Shown piece by piece: positions 1 to 10,400 of a stretch of 39,577 nucleotides of DNA (position 1 is its first letter; every line of letters begins with the position of its first letter). Location: contig NZ_JAUYRO010000091.1 in assembly GCF_030696805.1 (NCBI RefSeq), positions 1-39,577 of the forward strand. The letters are read 5' to 3'. Below the pieces are notes generated by a model. It saw nothing but the letters and a program-made list of their open reading frames with translations, did no database searches and had not been told where the DNA came from. The translations under genes were made by a program, and so were the position numbers. This DNA comes from Methyloversatilis sp. (lineage in GTDB: Bacteria; Pseudomonadota; Gammaproteobacteria; Burkholderiales; Rhodocyclaceae).

Positions 1-246
1 AGGGCTCTCTGCATCCCGCGAGTGCTGATGCCCTCGCTCGCCCTCACCCCGGCCCTCTCCCGGGGGGAGAGGGGGACGTTTGACATGTTCCGGCGCTGAT
101 GCGCTCATCGCGCCTGACTGAACAGGGCTCTCTGCATCCCGCGAGTGCTGATGCCCTCGCTCGCCCTCACCCCGGCCCTCTCCCGGGGGGAGAGGGGGAC
201 GTTTGACATGTTCCGGCGCTGATGCGCCGGAACATGGAAAGTCGAT
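1..246. repeat. Two tandem copies of a 123-bp repeat, in frame inside uvrA
   Basis: Bases 1-104 recur at 124-227, giving a period of 123 bp, which is exactly 41 codons. Each copy contains a C-rich/G-rich hairpin with a 9-bp stem and ggg loop (53-61 with 65-73, and the same 123 bp later). The second copy ends in a perfect 13-bp hairpin, 207-219 with 224-236 around a tgat loop. In the uvrA reading direction all codons are sense, giving a Pro/Gly/Glu/Arg-rich 41-residue unit. Further copies may lie beyond the window edge. Confidence 0.9.
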
Positions 247-1497
247 TCGCCACAGGGCCGCATCAGGCTTGAGCCGGCTTCCGCCGCAGGCGGTGCACGG
301 GGTGTAGGCGCGGTAGCGCGACAGCAGCACCCGGATGTGCATCTTGTAGGCCTTGGTTTCCAGCCACTCGAAAAAGTGGCGCACGCCGTACCAGGTACCC
401 GGCCACGACTTCTGCCAGTTCTTCCACTTCACGTCGCCTTCGAGCACCCAGCGACGATGGTCAGCGCTCAGTTCGGCGAATGGCACGTCCATCGGCACGC
501 CGTGTTTCGCCGCCATCTTTTCGAGGTCAGTCTGGCTTTCGTTGTAGGACTCGGTCTGCCAGGGCTTGATCGCGCCGCCGCGCAATGTCTTGCGCTCGTC
601 CGGAACGACCAGTCCGAAGTCGATGCCGATGACGCGCCCGAAACCGCGGCAGGTTTCGCAGGCGCCGAGCGGTGAATTGAACGAGAAGTGAGCCGGCAGC
701 GCCGGACTGTAGGCAATGTCGCACTCAGCGCAGTGCAGCCGGTTCGAAAAGGCCCAGCGCGCGGCGGTCGCGCCTTCGGCATCGAGCACCTGCACATGCA
801 TGACGCCCTGACCGAGCCGAAGCGCGGCTTCGACCGCCTCGGCCACGCGCGCTCGTTCGGCGCCGGCTGCCCGGAAGCGGTCCTGCACCACCTGCAGCGT
901 GCTGCCGTCGCGCGCGTGGATGCGCGTGTAGCCCTGACGCTCCAGCCAGCCCTGGATTTCGGCGTCGCTGAAGTTGTCCGGCACGGTGACCGGCGCGGTG
1001 ACGGCCAGGCGCGGGTCGCCCGCTTCGACGGCACGGGCGACGATCTGACGCGCGATGTCGTCGGCCGACTGTTCATGCACCGGTTGCCCGCAGCCGCGGC
1101 AGTGCAGCGTGGCGGTGCGCGCGAACAGCAGTTTCAGGTGATCGTTCAGTTCGGTCATCGTGCCGACCGTCGAGCGCGACGTGCGTACCTGATTGCTCTG
1201 GTCGATGGCGATGGCCGGGGGCACGCCGGAGATCGAATCGACCTGCGGCGCATCCATGCGGTCGAGGAACTGCCGCGCATACGGGGAGAAGGTTTCGACG
1301 TAGCGCCGCTGGCCTTCGGCGTACAGCGTGTCGAACACCAGCGAGGACTTGCCGGAACCGGACACGCCGGTCACCACGGTCAGCAGGCCGAGCGGGAAAT
1401 CGACGTCGATATTCTTCAGGTTGTTCTGCCGCACGCCACGCAGGCGGATGGCGTCGGTCGGCGCGAGGCCGGCAGGTCGATAGGTTCGGTGCGTCAC
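1..1497 (-). CDS. uvrA: Excinuclease ABC subunit UvrA, large type (partial, C-terminus off the window)
   Basis: UvrA is the ATP-binding, damage-recognising subunit of nucleotide excision repair. The visible 499 codons carry a Walker A GVSGSGKS at residues 44-51, the UvrA stretch EGQRRYVETFSPYARQFLDR, a PPAIAIDQ segment, RSTVGTMTELNDHLKLLFAR, a CRGC pair at about 133-136 and FSFNSPLGACETCRGFG. The ETFSPYARQFLDRM and IDQSNQVRTSRSTVGTMTE wording matches the large (~1,900 aa, tandem-type) UvrA of Betaproteobacteria better than the standard ~940 aa form; this is from family memory. The start is GTG at 1497, because no in-frame ATG lies between it and the upstream stop. From about residue 420 the frame enters two copies of a 123-bp repeat and stays open to base 1, so the gene is cut by the window edge. 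Confidence 0.88.
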   Translation of the reverse strand, partial: MTHRTYRPAGLAPTDAIRLRGVRQNNLKNIDVDFPLGLLTVVTGVSGSGKSSLVFDTLYAEGQRRYVETFSPYARQFLDRMDAPQVDSISGVPPAIAIDQSNQVRTSRSTVGTMTELNDHLKLLFARTATLHCRGCGQPVHEQSADDIARQIVARAVEAGDPRLAVTAPVTVPDNFSDAEIQGWLERQGYTRIHARDGSTLQVVQDRFRAAGAERARVAEAVEAALRLGQGVMHVQVLDAEGATAARWAFSNRLHCAECDIAYSPALPAHFSFNSPLGACETCRGFGRVIGIDFGLVVPDERKTLRGGAIKPWQTESYNESQTDLEKMAAKHGVPMDVPFAELSADHRRWVLEGDVKWKNWQKSWPGTWYGVRHFFEWLETKAYKMHIRVLLSRYRAYTPCTACGGSRLKPDAALWRIDFPCSGASAPEHVKRPPLPPGEGRGEGERGHQHSRDAESPVQSGAMSASAPEHVKRPPLPPGEGRGEGERGHQHSRDAESP

Positions 1498-1587
1498 GGG
1501 CGGGCGGTCTGACGGAAGAGGTTTCGAGGTTGAAGGGTATCAGCGCCCGGGGTGGGACAGCCGCCGCGTCGTGACGGCATCAGGCGT

Positions 1588-2241
1588 TCACGGCCGCAGG
1601 AAAACCGGCAGACGGTCCGCGTCACCTTTCCAGAACGGCACGTTTTTCGCCGCTTCGATGTCTGCGTCCAGCCATTCGACCGGAATCGCGTAGCGCTTCT
1701 CGCCCGATGCGCTGGAAATGAAGGCGAGCAGGCCGATCAGCTCGCCATCGTTGTTGAACAGTCCGCCGCCGCTGTCGCCAACCACGAAGGGCACGCTGGT
1801 TTCGATCACCGCGCCGCCGTCCATCGGGTGCACTGCGTTCACCTCACCGATCATCAGCCGGACATCGTTGCCGTAGGCGCCGCTGAACGCGAGCAGGCGG
1901 TCACCGGTCTTCAGGTCGGTGCTGCGCGCGAGTTTCGCCGCCGGTGCAGCAAGGCCGGGCGCGCCCAGTACGCAAAGGTCGCGCGCGCGGTCCTGCCGGG
2001 CGAGCGTGGCCGGTGAGGCGACGTATTTGTAGCTGACCTTGATTTCGGTCGCGCCCTCGACAACATGGCAGGCGGTCGCGACGCGTTCCCCCGGCAGCAC
2101 GACGCCGCTGCCGACCGACACGGACCCGTCGGGCTGAGTGGCCAATATGCGCATCGTGGTCTGGATGGCCGTGGCAATTCCCTGGGCGAAAGCACCCGTG
2201 CTGCAGGTCAGGCAGGCGAGAAGGACGATGAGATTCTTCAT
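1588..2241 (-). CDS. Periplasmic trypsin-like serine protease
   Basis: This 217-residue protein has a signal peptide (MKNLIVLLACLTCSTGAFAQ, cleavage near residue 20) followed by a compact chymotrypsin/Deg-like fold. The predicted triad is His59 (ATACHVV), Asp88 (RARDLCVL) and Ser157 (GDSGGGLFN). There is no PDZ domain, unlike DegP or DegS, so it is a minimal S1-type protease. The frame is open upstream to about 2439, but ATG 2241 is preferred because it begins the signal peptide and has GGAG about 7 nt upstream. It starts 123 bp from the divergent symporter gene and ends 90 bp before uvrA. Substrate and role are unknown; peptidase function is inferred from the intact triad. Confidence 0.85.
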   Translation of the reverse strand: MKNLIVLLACLTCSTGAFAQGIATAIQTTMRILATQPDGSVSVGSGVVLPGERVATACHVVEGATEIKVSYKYVASPATLARQDRARDLCVLGAPGLAAPAAKLARSTDLKTGDRLLAFSGAYGNDVRLMIGEVNAVHPMDGGAVIETSVPFVVGDSGGGLFNNDGELIGLLAFISSASGEKRYAIPVEWLDADIEAAKNVPFWKGDADRLPVFLRP

Positions 2242-2305
2242 GGCAACTCCGCTGGATTCGGTGTGTCTCGGACTTGACGCACTGCGCTTGGTTGCACCAG
2301 GGCGG

Positions 2306-2326
2306 CATTCTGTACCGTACAGAATG
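2306..2326. promoter_or_regulatory. Perfect palindrome between divergent protease and symporter genes (candidate operator)
   Basis: Arms CATTCTGTAC (2306-2315) and GTACAGAATG (2317-2326) flank a single central c. It lies 38 bp upstream of the symporter ATG and 65 bp upstream of the protease ATG, where a repressor could control one or both genes. No -35/-10 pair was convincing enough to call, and the binding regulator is not identifiable. Confidence 0.5.
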
Positions 2327-2363
2327 GTATGGTCGAAGCGGATTTCAGTTCGGGAGAGCAGGC

Positions 2364-3635
2364 ATGCGGATGTCCATGAATGTCCAGATTCTGGTTGGCG
2401 CAGCGGCAGGCGTGGCTCTTGGCATGCTGCTGGGTGCACTTCCTGCGGATGCGGCGCTGCGCGTGCAGGGGCTGTACGTTGCGTCGCTCGTCGGCGGGCT
2501 GTTCATTGCATTGCTGAAGATGGTGCTGGTACCGCTGGTGTTCGCGTCCATCGTGGTCGGCATTGCCGGCCTGCGAAGACAGCAGAACATGCAGCGCGTG
2601 TGGGTGACCACCCTGCTGTTCTATGGGGCGACACTTGCCATAGCTGTGTTGCTCGGGCTGCTGGCCGCCAATATCTTCCGGCCCGGCGCAGACATGCAGG
2701 TCGAAATGTTTGCCGATGCGATGGCAGCCTTCGAAGCCAAGCGCCTGCCCTTCCCGGAGTTTCTGACCCAATTCGTCACCGGCCTGTTCCAGAATCCGTT
2801 CGCCTCGCTGGCGCAGGGGGCCATTGTGCCGCTGGTGGTGTTTGCGCTGATCCTCGGTGTGGCGCTGGTGCAGGGCGGCGAACGCTACGCGACGATCAAC
2901 CGGCTGATGGAAGAAATGCTCGACCTGTCGCTGAAGCTCGTCGGCTGGGTGATGGTGCTGGCGCCATACGGGGTCGCTGCGCTGCTCGCGCGCCTGATCG
3001 CCACGCAGGATGTGGCGCTGCTCGGCACCATGCTGACCTTCGTGCTGGTCGTGCTCGGCACCACGCTGTTCCACGGTGTTGTCGTGCTGCCCGGCCTGCT
3101 GTGGCTGATCGCCCGCGTCAGTCCGCTGGCCTTGTGGCGCGGCGCCCGCGAATCACTGATCACCGCCTTCGCGACCAGTTCCAGTGCCGCAACCATGCCG
3201 ATCACGCTGCGTGTGGTCGAGAAGAATTTCGGCGTGCGTCCGGCCACGGCGGGTTTTGTGGTGCCGATCGGCACCACGATGAATATGGATGGAACGGCGC
3301 TGTACGAAGCGGCGGCGGCGCTTTTCATCGCCAATCTGGTCGGCATCGAGTTGAGTCTGGGCCAGCAGGTCATCGTGTGTTTCATGTCGATGATGGCGGC
3401 AGTCGGTGCCCCCGGCATTCCAAGCGCCGGCATGGTGACGATGGCCATGGTGCTGCAGTCGGTCGGGCTGCCGGTCGAGGCGATCGCCATCCTGCTGCCG
3501 ATCGACCGCCTGCTCGACGCGGTGCGCACGACGGTGAATGTCGAAGGTGACATCGTCGGCAGCATCGTTGTCGAGGCTCTTAACCCGCCGACTGCCGATG
3601 AGACGGCACCGTCTCATCGTTCGCTTTCGACGTGA
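2364..3635 (+). CDS. DAACS-family cation:dicarboxylate/amino-acid symporter
   Basis: Inner-membrane secondary transporter that takes up C4-dicarboxylates or acidic amino acids with Na+ or H+. The 423-residue length is normal. Family motifs are present: the serine-rich re-entrant loop TSSSAATMPIT, the NMDGTALYEA motif of the substrate/cation site, and GAPGIPSAGM in the second re-entrant loop. Several hydrophobic segments cover the N-terminal half. The frame stays open upstream to 2274, but ATG 2364 is chosen because gggagag lies 6-12 nt upstream and the preceding residues are not membrane-like. The exact substrate (glutamate/aspartate or C4-dicarboxylates, GltP/DctA type) cannot be set from sequence alone. 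It converges on the FecR-domain gene, with a 34-bp gap. Confidence 0.92.
   Translation: MRMSMNVQILVGAAAGVALGMLLGALPADAALRVQGLYVASLVGGLFIALLKMVLVPLVFASIVVGIAGLRRQQNMQRVWVTTLLFYGATLAIAVLLGLLAANIFRPGADMQVEMFADAMAAFEAKRLPFPEFLTQFVTGLFQNPFASLAQGAIVPLVVFALILGVALVQGGERYATINRLMEEMLDLSLKLVGWVMVLAPYGVAALLARLIATQDVALLGTMLTFVLVVLGTTLFHGVVVLPGLLWLIARVSPLALWRGARESLITAFATSSSAATMPITLRVVEKNFGVRPATAGFVVPIGTTMNMDGTALYEAAAALFIANLVGIELSLGQQVIVCFMSMMAAVGAPGIPSAGMVTMAMVLQSVGLPVEAIAILLPIDRLLDAVRTTVNVEGDIVGSIVVEALNPPTADETAPSHRSLST
3596..3619. terminator. Hairpin at the convergent 3' ends (possible bidirectional terminator)
   Basis: An 11-bp perfect inverted repeat, CGATGAGACGG with CCGTCTCATCG around a 2-nt centre, sits in the last codons of the symporter and 50 bp beyond the stop of the converging FecR-domain gene. 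Neither side has a real T-tract, so intrinsic termination is only a suggestion. Confidence 0.35.
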
Positions 3636-3669
3636 CGCTCAGCTCACCGCAGGCGATCGCGCCGATGCC

Positions 3670-4452
3670 TCACTGCACCGTGCAAGAGGCGTCGGCGTCG
3701 CTGCCCAGACCGGTGCTGCCGCCGAGCCCGCCCGGCCCGGGACGCGCGGCGGTAGACGACGGCAGTGCCTTGTCCAGCCCGGGGTTTTCCGACAGCGTTG
3801 CCGGTGCGCTGTCCTTGCTCGACACGACGCCAGCCTGACCGACTTCGAACGTTTTCGATCCGGCATCGTTCTTCACTTCGATGCTGCCTTCCTCGACGTC
3901 AAACACCAGCGCCGGCTCGCCCGGCTTGCGGTCCTTGGCCTCTTCCAGCGCCTTGATGCAGGCCGGATCTTCCTTCTCGGCTTCGTCACACAGCAGCATG
4001 CCGAAGCGCGTGCCGCGGATGCCAATGGTTGCCGTGACCGTGCTGGCGCGGTAGCCCTCGCGGTTGCGTTTGCCGATCAGTCCCGTCACGGCGCGCAGGC
4101 CGCCCTTGAGCAGGCTGTAAAGCAGGGTGTCCTTTTCCGGCCTGGCTTCATCGAAAGCGAAGCCGTCGATCTTCACCTTGCTGCGCGGGCGCAGCGCCAG
4201 CGACGAGCCATCACCGAATTCGATGCGCGCCACCGTGCTCTTTTCGGTCGTGATCACGTCGCCGTTGTAGATCGACGAATCGCGTCCGAGGATGCGCGTC
4301 TTGTTGTCGGGCGTCTGCACGTACATCGTGCCCGACACATAACTGACGCGCCCTGCGGTGGGCACAGGCGTGGCCTGCGGGTCTTCGGCCTGGGCCAGCG
4401 GCACCATGACGAGTGCCGCCGCAATGGCGCTGAAATGACGTGCGTAAGACAT
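3670..4452 (-). CDS. Periplasmic FecR-domain protein of the TPS locus
   Basis: This 260-residue protein has a signal peptide (cleavage after about AQA22) and a FecR domain: GDVITTEKSTVARIEFGDGS (64-83), LRPRSKVKI, and TVTATIGIRGTRFG (138-151). There is no N-terminal transmembrane helix or anti-sigma domain, and no sigma-factor gene is nearby, so it is unlikely to be a classical FecR anti-sigma regulator. The tail is Gly/Pro/Ser-rich. ATG 4452 is chosen over the in-frame upstream codon at 4473 because AAGGAG lies 7 nt before it. It begins 11 bp after the stop of the giant exoprotein, so the two are almost certainly co-transcribed. A role in the biogenesis or surface display of that exoprotein is inference from position. 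Confidence 0.82.
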   Translation of the reverse strand: MSYARHFSAIAAALVMVPLAQAEDPQATPVPTAGRVSYVSGTMYVQTPDNKTRILGRDSSIYNGDVITTEKSTVARIEFGDGSSLALRPRSKVKIDGFAFDEARPEKDTLLYSLLKGGLRAVTGLIGKRNREGYRASTVTATIGIRGTRFGMLLCDEAEKEDPACIKALEEAKDRKPGEPALVFDVEEGSIEVKNDAGSKTFEVGQAGVVSSKDSAPATLSENPGLDKALPSSTAARPGPGGLGGSTGLGSDADASCTVQ

Positions 4453-4463
4453 GACAGGACTCC

Positions 4464-7400
4464 TTATCTGCACTGCAGGCGGCTGGCGCTGAATTCGCGC
4501 AGCGGTTGCTCGAACGACGGACCCGAAGCGGTGACGATTTCGCTCAGTGCGTCGATCGATGCAATCTGTACCTGCGGCTTCGGCGTAGCCAGTTCCGGGA
4601 TCTTAAATTTCGGGGGTTGTACCGTTTCACGGAGCAACGGCAGAACCGTCACCGACACCGGCCCTGGTAATGGCTCGGGCGGAGGCGCAGGAGGCGGAGG
4701 CGGCGGCGGCGGTTCCGCAGCCGAATTCACGTTAAACGAAAGGTTGATAACGGCCGTGCCACTGCCCAGACTGAGCGTGAAGCGCGCCGAGTCGTTGCCG
4801 TTGAAGCCGGCGTTCGCCGTGTATTGCCATGCCGACTGCTGACCGTCCAGTACGCCATTGTTCGGACCACTTGACAGCACCGCACCGCTGCGCAGGCCGA
4901 ACAGCAGCGGTGTACCCCCGGTGACGACAAACGACTGGTTGATGACCGGCGCCGACGTGGGCGAGAAGCTCAGCGTGCCGTTGCCGCCGATGCGGTTGAA
5001 AATGTCCGGCGGCAGGTCGCCACCCAGTTCCATCGTTGCGTTGTCGCCGATGACGAACAGACCACCACCGCCGATGCCGCCGGTCAGCCCGAGATTGCCC
5101 GAGCTGGCCTGTACGTTGCCATCATTGACGAGGCGCACTGCGACGTTCGACGTGCCGCCGCCGAGCGTGCCTTCTAGCGTGCCGCGATTGACCAGGCTGC
5201 CGGTGCCGCCGACGCGGGTATTGCTGCCCAGTCCGAGCGAGGCCCCGTCACTGACGATGAGCTGCGAGCCACCATTCAGCGCGAGTTGCGTGCCGGAGTT
5301 GAGCAGGCCGGAACCGCCGACGTTCAGCACGGCGCCGTTGAGTGCCAGGTTGCTGCCATCGAGTACCGTGTCACCGCGCACCGCGATGACGCGTCCATTG
5401 CCGCCGATCGAGCCGGCCGTCCACGTCAGGTCGTCGGTCACCGTCAGCGTACCGTTGCCGCCGATGTTGCCGGCGACGCGCAGGTCGCCGAAAGTGGCGT
5501 TGCTGTTGAAATTGACCAGGGTGTTGCCGCTGACGCGCGTTTCGCCGCCAACGTTGTAGCCGCCATTGACATTGAACACGCCGCCCGAGAAAGCGGTGAA
5601 TTCGACGTCACCCGAACCGGTGATCGACGAGCCGGGCCCGAAGTCGCGGAAGGCGTCGCGGAAGCGCAGCGTGGCCCCTGAATCGACCGAATAGGCACCG
5701 CTGTCGGCACCCGGTCCGGAAGCGTCGGCGTCATGCGCCAGCACCGACAGTGTGCCGCTCTCGACAGCGACCGAGCCATTGTTGGCGAAGATCATGCCGC
5801 CGCCGCTGCCGAACTCGAATGTCGCACCGCTGTCGACAATGACGCTGCCGTTGTTGTTCAGGCGGTTGGTCGTCAAGTTTCCGGCACTGCCGGACAGCAC
5901 GTTCAGCGCGCCGTTGTTGGCGAACACGTTGCCGTTCATCGTGCCGCCGGCGTAGTTGAGGGTGCCGTTGTTGAGCAGGGCATTGCCGAAGTTCAGATTG
6001 CCGCCATCGAGGTTGAGTGTGCCGCCCTGCTGCACGGTGGTCGGTGCGTTGAGCACGCCGCCCGTGAGCGTCAACGAATTCGCGTTGCCGATGGTCAGGC
6101 CGGCCACGGTGACGGTCGGAAGTGCATTCAGTATGACGTCGGCGCCACCAGCGAGCGTGATGAACACGAGATCATTCACGCCGGGCAGCACATCGCCGGT
6201 CCAGTTTGCAGCATCGGTCCACAACTGGCTGCCTGCACCGCCGTCCCAGCAGATGCCGGTGGTGCAGGCGGTGTAGCCGAGGCTCAGCGAGCTGCCGAGC
6301 GTGCGTGTCGTGAAACCGGTCGGTGCCACCAACTGAAGTGCGCCTGCGTCGAGCGCGCCGCTTGCGGTCACCACGGGCAACTGCATGCCTTCAACCGGTA
6401 CCGCCGAGCCGAGCGATTGCACCTCGAGCACGCCATCCAGGAGCGTATCCCCGCGCACATCGAGCACATCGAACTGATTGGTCGAGGTGCCCGAAAATTC
6501 CGCTTCGATTCGGCCCGCGGCGCTCTGCGTGAAGTTGCCGAGCACGGTCAGACGGCCGATCTGGTCGTCGCCGCCCGGGCGCACGATGCCGCTGTTGGTG
6601 AGTGTGCCGCCACCGACATTCAGCGTGCCGCTGCCTTCGATGACGCCAGTATTCGTCAGCGCCGGGGCCGTGGTGAGGGTGGCGCCCGCAGCAATGTGCA
6701 TGACGCCGCTTACCGTCCCGAGCGATGCGAGCTGCAGCGTGCCGGTTTCGCCACGGTAGCTGCCGCCCTGATCCACGAGGCGCGCCAGATTATCGAAGCC
6801 ACTGCTGCCGGTGCCACCGGTCTTGGCCAGCGTGCCGGAGTTGTTGAAGCTGCCGCCGTTGCCGGCGTTCTCGGAGACGACGTTGTCGCCGGCGAAGTTG
6901 AAGCGGCCGGTGTTGTTGAACACGGTGCCGTCGTTGAGCAGCAGTTCGCGGCTGTTGCCGCCGGCGACGGCGTAATTGACGGTGCCGGCGTTGTTGACCG
7001 TGATCGCGCTCAGCGTGTGGAAGCCGCTGCCCTGGCTGTCGTTGATGTTGAGCGTGCTGGTACCGAGCACATTGAGCGTGCCGGTGCCGCCGGCGTGGGT
7101 CACCGTGCTGCCGCTGCTCCAGTTCAGTGTGCCGTCGATGATCAGGTTGCCGTCGGCACGGATGGTTGCGCCATTGAAGTTCGAAGTGCCGCGCAACACG
7201 GAGCCGTCGGCAAAGGTCTGCGTGCTGCCATTGAAGCGCACGTTGTTGCCGGCGAGGTTGAACACGCCGGCGTGGCTGCCCTCGGTCTGGATCAGCAGCG
7301 TGCCGGTGCCCGAATCGACGGTGCCGCCGTCGAGGTTGTTGAATCGTGCCTGATTGGCGAAGCCACTGCTGCCGGTGCCACCGGTCTTGGCCAGTGTGCC

Positions 7401-10400
7401 GGAGTTGTTGAAGGTGCCGCCGTTGCCGACGTTCTCGGAGACGACGTTGTCGCCGGCGAAGTTGAAGCGGCCGGTGTTGTTGAACACGGTGCCGTCGTTG
7501 AGCAGCAGTTCGCGGCTGTTGCCGCCGGCGACGGCGTAATTGACGGTGCCGGCGTTATTGACCGTGATCGCGCTGAGCGTGTGGAACCCGCCACCCATGC
7601 TGTCGTTGATCAGGACGTTCGCTCCGTCAGCGACGTCAAGCGCACCCGGGCCGCTGATGATCGAGCCCGCAGTCCAGTCAAGTTCGCCACTGATGGTCAG
7701 CGTGCGTTGCGCCGCGACGGTGAGCGTACCGCTTGTGTGCGTCAGCGTGCCCTCGATGTCGAAGTCGCGGTTGAACGTGTAACTGCCCGGTGCAAAGGTC
7801 ACGGCACTGCCGAGCACGCTGCGGCCACTGCCGATGTGGCTGCCACCGGTGTGACTGAACGCAGCCGACACGAACAGGTCGCCCGAGCCACTGAAGGTGC
7901 CACCGTTCTGCGTGAAGCGTGTGGCGTCAAGCCGGCCGTTGGTCACCAGTGTGCCGCTGCCGCTCAGCGTCAGGTCGCCGGCCAGTGCCGACATGCCAGT
8001 GAGTGTCAGCGAGCCGGCGCTGATCGAAAGCGAGTTCCCGGCAGCCGTCGTCAGGCTGGCGATGGAATGGCTGCCGCTGTTCAGCACGACGCTGCTGCCA
8101 TTGTCGAGCGCGATGAACACGAGGTCGTTCAGACCGGGCAGGGCGTCGCCGGACCAGTTGGCAGCGTCCGTCCAGAGGGCGGTACCGGCGCCGCCGTCCC
8201 AGCAGATGCCGCCGCAGACGATGCTGCCGAAACCGATGCGGAAGGCATTGCCGTCTACCGCCGTCGTGTAGCCGGCGGCAGGGGTATCGATTGTTGCAAA
8301 CGTGCCGCTGATGCCGTTGCCCGCGGTGATCAGGGCGAGCGACAGCGGACTGCGCGTGTAGGCGGGATCTTCGGTGACCACGAGCGTGCCGCCGAGCGTG
8401 ACCGAACCGCTGACGGCCAACTGATCGTAAGTGCCTGCACTGGTGCCGCCGATCCACAGGTCGAGGATGCCGGTGTCGGTCTGCACGAAGTTGCCGGTCA
8501 CGCTCAGCGTGCCGTACTCGAGGGTACCCAGGGCGCCGGCGTTGGTCAGCGTGCCGCTCGCGCCGACGTCGATCGTGCCGTTGCCGAAGATGTCGGCGCC
8601 ATTGTTGATCGTGAAGCCGCCGAGGCGGCGCAGCACGCCACCGGCGCCGAGGTCGGCATCGCCGTTATAGGTCAGTGCGCCACCGATTTCCAGAGTCGAG
8701 CTCGCGCCGATCTCGATGAAGCTGTTGTGGATGAACGTGCCACCGCCCGGTGCGCCCGCATACCCGATGTTGAAGCGCAGCCGGCCGCTGAAGACGTTGA
8801 TCCGGCCGTTGTTGGTGAAGTTTGCGTAATTCGCCGTGCCGCCCGGAATGCCCAGCGTGCCGATCGCGAATTCCCCGGTCCCGGCCGTTTTCGAGATGAC
8901 GCCGCTGTTGTGATTGACCATCGTGAAGGTGCCCGTGCCGGTCGAGCGGTCGCCGAAACTGAAGTCGGCTGCCAGATCGATCAAGCCGTGGTTGTCCACG
9001 CGCCCGGCTCCGATGACGTCGATATGACCTTCCAGCCAGTTCAACGTGCCGAAGTTGGTCAGCGAGCCGGCGCCGAAGCGCTTGTAGCTGGTCGACTGCA
9101 CGTCGTCGCTGCCGGTACCGCTCAGGGTGAGCGATGCGCCATTGGCGATGACGAGGTTGCCGGTCAGCGTGCCGCGCGTCCAGCTGCCCCCGCCGACGAT
9201 GCTGAACGTCGAGCTGCCGGCCAGCGTGCCGCCATTCCAGTTGTAGGTGCCGGCGCCGGACGCCGCGTTCAGCGTCAGCGTGCCGCCGGTCTGGGTCAGC
9301 GAACCCGCCTGCAGGCCCGCCTGCGCGATGACCTGACCGCTGCCGGCCAGTTCGAGGTTGGCGATCGCGCCCGGTGTGGTCAGCGTGAAGCGGGCCGAAT
9401 CCTGTACACGCACGGTGAAGGTGTTGTCGGCGATGGGCGGGGCGGTGGTCTGGCTCGTCACCTGGGCGGAATTGATGAATTCGATCCGCCCGCCGCCGTC
9501 GAACTGACCGGTCGCGTCGAGCAGGTAGGTCGCGCTGCCGCCGTAGCGGCCCGTGGCGCCGAAAGCCACATTGACCACGCCGGCATTGCTGGCGCCGCCT
9601 GTCGTGGTGAGTGAGCCGCTGTCCAGCGATAGCCGGCCGCCCTGTTCGATATCCAGACGTCGTGCGATCGTGCGCGTGCCGGCTCCGTAGCTGAGTGTCG
9701 ATCCAGCGGCAAGAACGAGACGCCCGGTACCGCTCACATCGCCGCCGGTCCAGGTTGAACCCGACTGGGTGAAGGTGGCTGTTCCGCTGCCGCCGAAGAT
9801 GCCCGATGACAGCATCAGTCGCGCAAGTTGGGCCGCACCGTTGAAGTTTGCCGTGCCGCCGCTGATGACCAGATCGCCGGCCAATGTGGCCACGTCCGTC
9901 ACCGTGAGACTGCCGCCCGACACGACCAGCGTGTTGCCGGCAGCGGTATTCAGACTGCGTATCGTGTGATTGCCGTTGCTCAGCTCGACACTGATCGTAC
10001 CCAGGTCGATGAACACGAGGTCGTTCGTGCCGGGCAGCAGGTCGCCGGTCCAGTTGGCCGCATCGGTCCACAGCAGCGAACCGGCGCCGCCGTCCCAGCA
10101 CACGCCGCCGCAGATCGCGCCTGCGTAACTGAGCACCTGACGATTGCCGACAGCCTGCGTGCTGTAGCCGCTCGGCAGCGTGACGGTCGAGAAGCTGCCG
10201 CTCAACGCGCTGGCGGTCACGACATCCGAGGTGCCGCCGGTCGAGATGTAGCCCGGCAATTCGCTGACCACCAGCGTGCCGCCCAGCGCGGCCGTGCTGC
10301 TGACGACCAGCGCATCGGTGCCGGCGCTGCCGCGTTCGATCTGCAGCGTGCCTGCGGCGTCCTGAACGTAACGGCCGGTGATGCTCAGTGTGCCGACTGC

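Noticed and set aside
468-1076. A 202-codon - strand frame within uvrA
   Set aside because: It is out of frame with a continuous, motif-bearing UvrA frame on the same strand.
688-2016. Long + strand frames opposite uvrA and the protease
   Set aside because: Arg/Ala-rich antisense shadows of genes with intact catalytic motifs.
4464-5600. A CdiA-type contact-dependent toxin at the exoprotein C-terminus, with immunity gene
   Set aside because: The C-terminus is a cadherin-like motif, a proline run and a short tail. There is no VENN-type motif, and the next gene encodes an exported FecR-domain protein rather than an immunity protein.
5733-9614. A 1,293-codon open frame on the + strand, opposite the exoprotein gene
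   Set aside because: It mirrors the GC-rich, periodic coding strand. Its product is Arg/Ala/Gly/Gln-rich with no domain, while the - strand frame is a clear TPS protein.
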